In this document: positions 60,388 to 64,000 of the stretch, one piece after another | How the letters are laid out: each line of letters starts with the position of its first letter | Numbering within the stretch: position 1 is the first letter of the stretch | Source of the DNA: Rallus limicola | Taxonomy: Eukaryota > Chordata > Aves > Gruiformes > Rallidae | DNA length: 64,000 nucleotides | Assembly (NCBI GenBank): GCA_022605955.1 | Contig: JAKCOZ010000060.1 | Location: forward strand, 1,634,501 to 1,698,500 | Direction of reading: 5' to 3' | Translations under genes and position numbers: made by a program | Notes under the pieces: model-generated | The model's input: only the letters and a program-made list of their open reading frames with translations | The model's database searches: none | Told to the model about the DNA's origin: nothing

Positions 60388-61621
60388 TGTCAGGGCAGAG
60401 ACCCGAGCCGTCTTCCCTGGGGACCTAAGGTGGCTGCAGGGAGCCCCCCTCGCCACAGGTGCGCGGGGAAGAGGAGCACTCGGGTTAAACAAGGTGGTCC
60501 CGGGGCTACTCAGCGTGGCCCTCCTCGGGACAGCCCCGGGGAGAAGCATCCTCCGGTGGGGGGGGGCGGGGGTGGTGTGGTGGTGGCACAGCGTACATCC
60601 GCGCTTCAGGGAAGGACAGAAGGAGCGATGCCGAGCTTCCCAGGGCTCCATCGTTTGGCCTGGGCTTTGGGATTGGCATTTATTAAATAAGGAGGAAGCG
60701 GCCCCGTTCGGAACACGCATAAAAGCAGAAATAATTTTGCAGAGTGCCAGCCAGAGGATGAGCGCGGTCCGAGGATCGATAATTTTGTAATTCTATTGAT
60801 CGCTCGGCATCCCTAAGGTAGAATTCACTTGGAGTTTATTACAGCGCCTGAAAATGTCAGGTTGCTCGCGAATGATGCTCCCTTTATGCCTAAGTGCACA
60901 TCAGTAAAGACTCGTATTCTTTTTATAGACGTTGTTTCATAAATCTATTTAAATATATTTAAGTACTATGGGTTTGCATTTTAATAATACGCCACTTTTG
61001 TGCTTTTTTTAAAAATCTAAGGTGCCGAACAAGAATTGTAAACTGTGAAGTAACTACTATGGGAAAGATTAAGTGAAGCATTGGAGGCGGATGATTTTGA
61101 CAATAAAGAGGGTGTATGTGGTGAGTGTTTAATATTTATTGCATTTAATATTACAAAGTACTATTTATTGTTTTCAGATTTAATGTTAAAAGCAAAGCCT
61201 GGAGAGCAAGCTCCGCTGTATTATGCACTTACAGGTACACCTGCGACAAAGGCTTCCTGTAATCATTGCTTGATGTGTACAACACCATTTTAGTAATGGC
61301 ATGCCATTTTATTTAAAGTTCGTGTGTCAGCTGTGCCTACCTTGCAAATATTTTTTTAATTTTTTTTTTTTTTTTGCAATTAAATGATTTTGCAAAGAAT
61401 CGTGTACGTTTCAGCTCCATGCAATGGTTTACAAAGCATTCAAATTGTGCTCCTGGAATATATATCCTATTATCCTTGAAATTATCTGAGTTTACATCTT
61501 TTGTTCATTATAAAAGCATATGGATTGAGGGAATATTCTGAATGAATGAAGAACAAATACAGTACTGTTGAATAATCTTGTGGGGTAGATTAATCTATAG
61601 CCTCGATTTCTCTCAGGGTGG

Positions 61622-61635
61622 GTTGCTGTGGCAAC
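61622..61635. promoter_or_regulatory. RFX X-box motif
   Basis: GTTGCTGTGGCAAC has both RFX half-sites (GTTGC and GCAAC) at the spacing of the classical X-box GTTGCCATGGCAAC, differing from it by two bases in the centre. RFX proteins bind such sites near ciliary and some neural genes. The match is visible; use of the site is inferred. Confidence 0.6.
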
Positions 61636-62210
61636 CGCCCCAGCTCACTTTAAAATAATTTTGTAAAGCTCACTTCAAGCGCTGCACCCAGCGTGGGCCA
61701 AGTTTAAAAGCAGCCAGACATGGGAAGAAGTGTTATACTGTGTTGCTCTTACAAGATAGGGAGGTGGTGGAAGAGAGCGAGGCGTGGAGTGGAGTGGGGT
61801 TGAGCAGAACTTTAAACAGAAAATAGAAACCAAGCCACCCCAGGGTTAAGATGCAAAGGAGGTGGATCATTTCATAGTAACCTCACTGGCTTTTCAGTTT
61901 AAACGCCATTAAAAGGCTTAAGCTGGCAATCTCATTTCTCCTAAGGGAAAGATACGTTCTGCGTCCACAAAAGAACAAAAACGGACTTTGATAATCATCT
62001 TCAAAGGAAATGTTCTTGAGGTAATCACAGTTGTAAGGGAAAGAGATACTCAGATACTCACTTCACTCTTTAACAAAACTTCGGAGATCAGATTTTATGA
62101 TTATCCCATTTTGACTGGTATCTCGTTGTTTAAAACAGCACGTGCCTCAGGTGATGGATTAAGAAACAGGTAGTTTTGTCAGGAGACCTACACATGACCT
62201 GTGAACAGCA

Positions 62211-62427
62211 AAAAAAATTAAAAACAAAAAAAAAAAAAACCAAAAAAAAAAACCAAAAGGAGTCGACTTGAGTCTCGTGCCAGAAATTGGAAAAGGGTGC
62301 ATTTGTGGAGCATCGGTACAAGTACAGACACCAGAACAAAGGTTTTTCACTGTTTGAAATTATTCCAGATCTTAAAATTAAATGCAGCGAAAGAACAAAA
62401 AAAAAAGAAGAAAAGAAAAAAAAAAAG
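62211..62427. repeat. A-rich simple tracts
   Basis: A runs with CC interruptions at 62211-62258 and an A/G tract at 62397-62427. Simple sequence flanking a unique 140-bp segment. Confidence 0.8.
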
Positions 62428-63884
62428 TCCTAAACACTTCAAAAGACACAGAATAAATTCATGCCTTATCTAAGCCTAAGATGAGTGAGGAAGCCTGATC
62501 CCTTCCCTTGTGTCTGTTTGCCCATCCAGCATCTGAACCCTGTTTTAAAAATCGAGGTGTCCTTTACATGGATTTGATGAATTGTACTCATGACAAAAAC
62601 TTGGCTTGGCTGTAAGGTACTCCAGTGTGTGAAGGTCACAACTATTTAAAGATTAGGCCGCAAGTGCCCACACGGAGCTGGTAGTAGATGTGCTAAGCTG
62701 CCTTATACTTTTGTTTTTCTGGAATTCTTGCCTACTCTTAATAATGGCTTTCAGGATAACGGCGGTGTTCCATGTTCTGCCTTTCCAGTTGAAGGACTGT
62801 GTTACCAACTAGCCAGAAACCTGAAAGCTTAACATACCCAGCACAAAATAAAGCAGATGACAGTCATTTTCAATTAGAGCACAAAACTGTGAAGTCTTCA
62901 CACAGTTTTCTATTTTTTGCCACTAAGAGGAATACGAATATTACTGGATAGTTGGGTGCCGTGCTGGGAGACCGAAATTGTCTGCAGAAGAGGCATAGCA
63001 AGGGTACAACCCATGTAACTGTTCCATATTTCTTCCCCGCTGTGCTTCATGCCAAACCTGAGTCTGAGAAAGTATTTCTTCCCCAACGTGATTCGGGGCT
63101 CTGCTGCTGACACTGCCGAGCATATGTGCCTCTCACCACCGTATATACAGCGTGCTTGGCTCGTGTCTGGCTGCCTGGTGGCTCTGGGCACATCAGTATT
63201 GCCGTTACTGTTGTTGTTCTGGGTGTATTTACAGCATGAAACTGCCCATTTGAGAGTTGCCTGTCCTGTGTCTTGTATCAGGCTGAGATACAGCAGGGCA
63301 TGAGAAGACCCAAAAGTCACTGGAGGGGTATTATTCTGTGGGGATCTGCGCGCAGAGCGGTTGCAGGGTGCTTGTTAGAGCTGCCTGAGCTTCGGTCTTG
63401 CTCTGACCGTGCTTTGAGCATCCGTGCTTTAAGAAGTATTGAATTGAAGAGGCATTTATTCACTGTCAGATAGAGAACTTAGGAAGTAGGTCAGTGGTCC
63501 AATGAGATGTTTATAAGGGAAAAGGCTGCGAGACCAAGGATTCATATTAAAATAAACCAAATATATACTTATCACTGTTGTTTGGATTTAGTCGTTTTTA
63601 TCCGACGTGCTGTTCCTATTTCCAGTGCCTTAATCTATCATAAAAATAATGGCCTGTGCCTTTATAAACTCCCCTGCTGCTCTCAGAGGATCGTAAAAGT
63701 TGGCTATCTACGTAGAAATTAAATCAAGTTCTGCAGAGTCCACTTTTACCGGCAAATTACTGCGTGGATTCAGGCTCCCATACAGCACGGTCCTTTCAGC
63801 CCGGTTTTAAAAGCAAATGAACCTATATTAAAATTAAAAAAAAGAAGGGGAAGAAGTGGTGCTGTCCCTATACCAGAGCGTGCT

Positions 63885-64000
63885 GGGAACGCCGCGTTTC
63901 TGCGGGCAGGTCTGAGGAGAGACTGGCCCCGGCAGCCGGCCGTGGACGGGGAACCCGGGGAGGGAAGGCGAGCGGGGTTTTACCGGTCCATTCCTCTCCG
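63885..64000. promoter_or_regulatory. Start of a second GC/CpG-rich block at the window edge
   Basis: From about 63885 base composition switches sharply to GC-rich with frequent CpG (GGGAACGCCGCGTTTCTGCG, CGGCAGCCGGCCGTGGACGG). It runs off the end of the window, so its length and relation to the island at 59.4-60.7 kb are unknown. It may be another promoter-type CpG island. Confidence 0.6.

Larger units (their letters stand above)
59430..60660. promoter_or_regulatory. CpG island, probable promoter of an unidentified gene
   Basis: A 1.2-kb GC-rich block with many CpGs in otherwise AT-rich, CpG-poor DNA; the core is about 59640-60560. CpG islands of this strength usually mark vertebrate promoters. 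Supporting signals are a (CTC)n run at 59860-59880, long C and G runs, and an ATTGG (inverted CCAAT) at 60672-60676 just outside. On the minus strand there are two splice-donor-like sites, GAG|GTAAGC with the intron starting at 60071 and GGGT|GTAAGT near 59931, consistent with a first exon read right to left. On the plus strand GGG|GTAAGG at 60350 is a weaker donor. A 320-codon minus frame (59758-60720) is rich in Pro, Arg, Gly and Ser with no domain and a poor start context, and is judged chance. Direction and gene are unresolved. Confidence 0.85.
60661..63884. other. AT-rich unique DNA between two GC-rich blocks
   Basis: No coding exon recognised. The part 60740-61600 is transposon-free and contains ATCGATAATTTTGTAATTC-type sequence and many TAAT/ATTA cores, resembling conserved enhancer DNA. 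An RFX X-box lies at 61622-61635. Simple runs: T-rich 61349-61375, A-rich 62211-62258 and 62397-62427. A minus-strand frame of 136 codons at 62910-63320 has no family match. Confidence 0.45.

Noticed and set aside
59758..60720. 320-codon minus-strand open frame starting with ATG
   Set aside because: It lies in the CpG island where stop codons are rare. The translation is low-complexity Pro/Arg/Gly/Ser with poly-Glu from the CTC repeat, has no domain I know, and the start context (T at -3, C at +4) is poor.
1..64000. CRISPR arrays, operons, prophage, tRNA or rRNA genes
   Set aside because: None seen: no regular spacer-repeat array, no Shine-Dalgarno/ORF organisation, no cloverleaf or rRNA core motif. 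The window is vertebrate DNA.
1..64000. Endogenous retrovirus
   Set aside because: No reverse transcriptase with retroviral motifs, primer-binding site or paired LTRs were recognised; all reverse-transcriptase-like sequence belongs to CR1.

Overview
The window is vertebrate nuclear DNA, almost certainly from a bird. Sixteen fragments of CR1 non-LTR retrotransposons are recognisable by the antisense signature (AGAATCACAGAATCAT followed by GGTTGGAAGGGACC-like sequence) or its sense counterpart (CCCTTCCAACCC then TTCTGTGATTCTGTGA). I see no mammalian SINEs, no bacterial gene organisation, no intact LTR retrovirus and no tRNA or rRNA gene. CR1 also occurs in turtles and crocodilians, but the subfamilies here and the otherwise repeat-poor sequence fit an avian genome. 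I could not identify the species or the locus.

No protein-coding exon of a known host gene could be supported. The open frames fall into three groups: antisense or sense frames of CR1, chance frames in AT-rich DNA (several opening on a non-ATG codon), and a 320-codon chance frame in a CpG island. The window is best read as intergenic or intronic DNA, probably part of a regulatory gene desert.

Layout. 1-3.4 kb: unique AT-rich DNA. 3.4-11.5 kb: five CR1 fragments, one carrying a 215-bp internal triplication (7001-7645). 11.5-18.9 kb: unique DNA with microsatellites, long pyrimidine tracts and two adjacent palindromes at 17818-17857. 18.9-21.0 kb: a long, 3'-truncated CR1 with remains of the ORF1 esterase-like domain, the endonuclease and the start of reverse transcriptase. 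21-34 kb: unique DNA with short CR1 tails, paired MEF2-type sites near 23.66 kb and a stretch at 31.4-32.7 kb that looks like conserved non-coding sequence. 34.2-34.5 kb: a fossil of a hAT transposase C-terminus. 34.5-46.4 kb: CR1 fragments, including a cluster of four in 1.6 kb. 46.4-59.4 kb: unique AT-rich DNA. 59.4-60.7 kb: a strong CpG island with G-quadruplex and i-motif tracts and candidate promoter and splice-donor signals, mostly on the minus strand. 60.7-63.9 kb: AT-rich DNA resembling developmental enhancer sequence, with a near-consensus RFX X-box. From about 63.9 kb to the edge: the start of another GC/CpG-rich block.

Nothing here forms an operon or a cooperating gene set. The functional candidates are the CpG island(s) as promoters and the unique AT-rich blocks as enhancers. 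All need comparison with other genomes or expression data, which I could not run.
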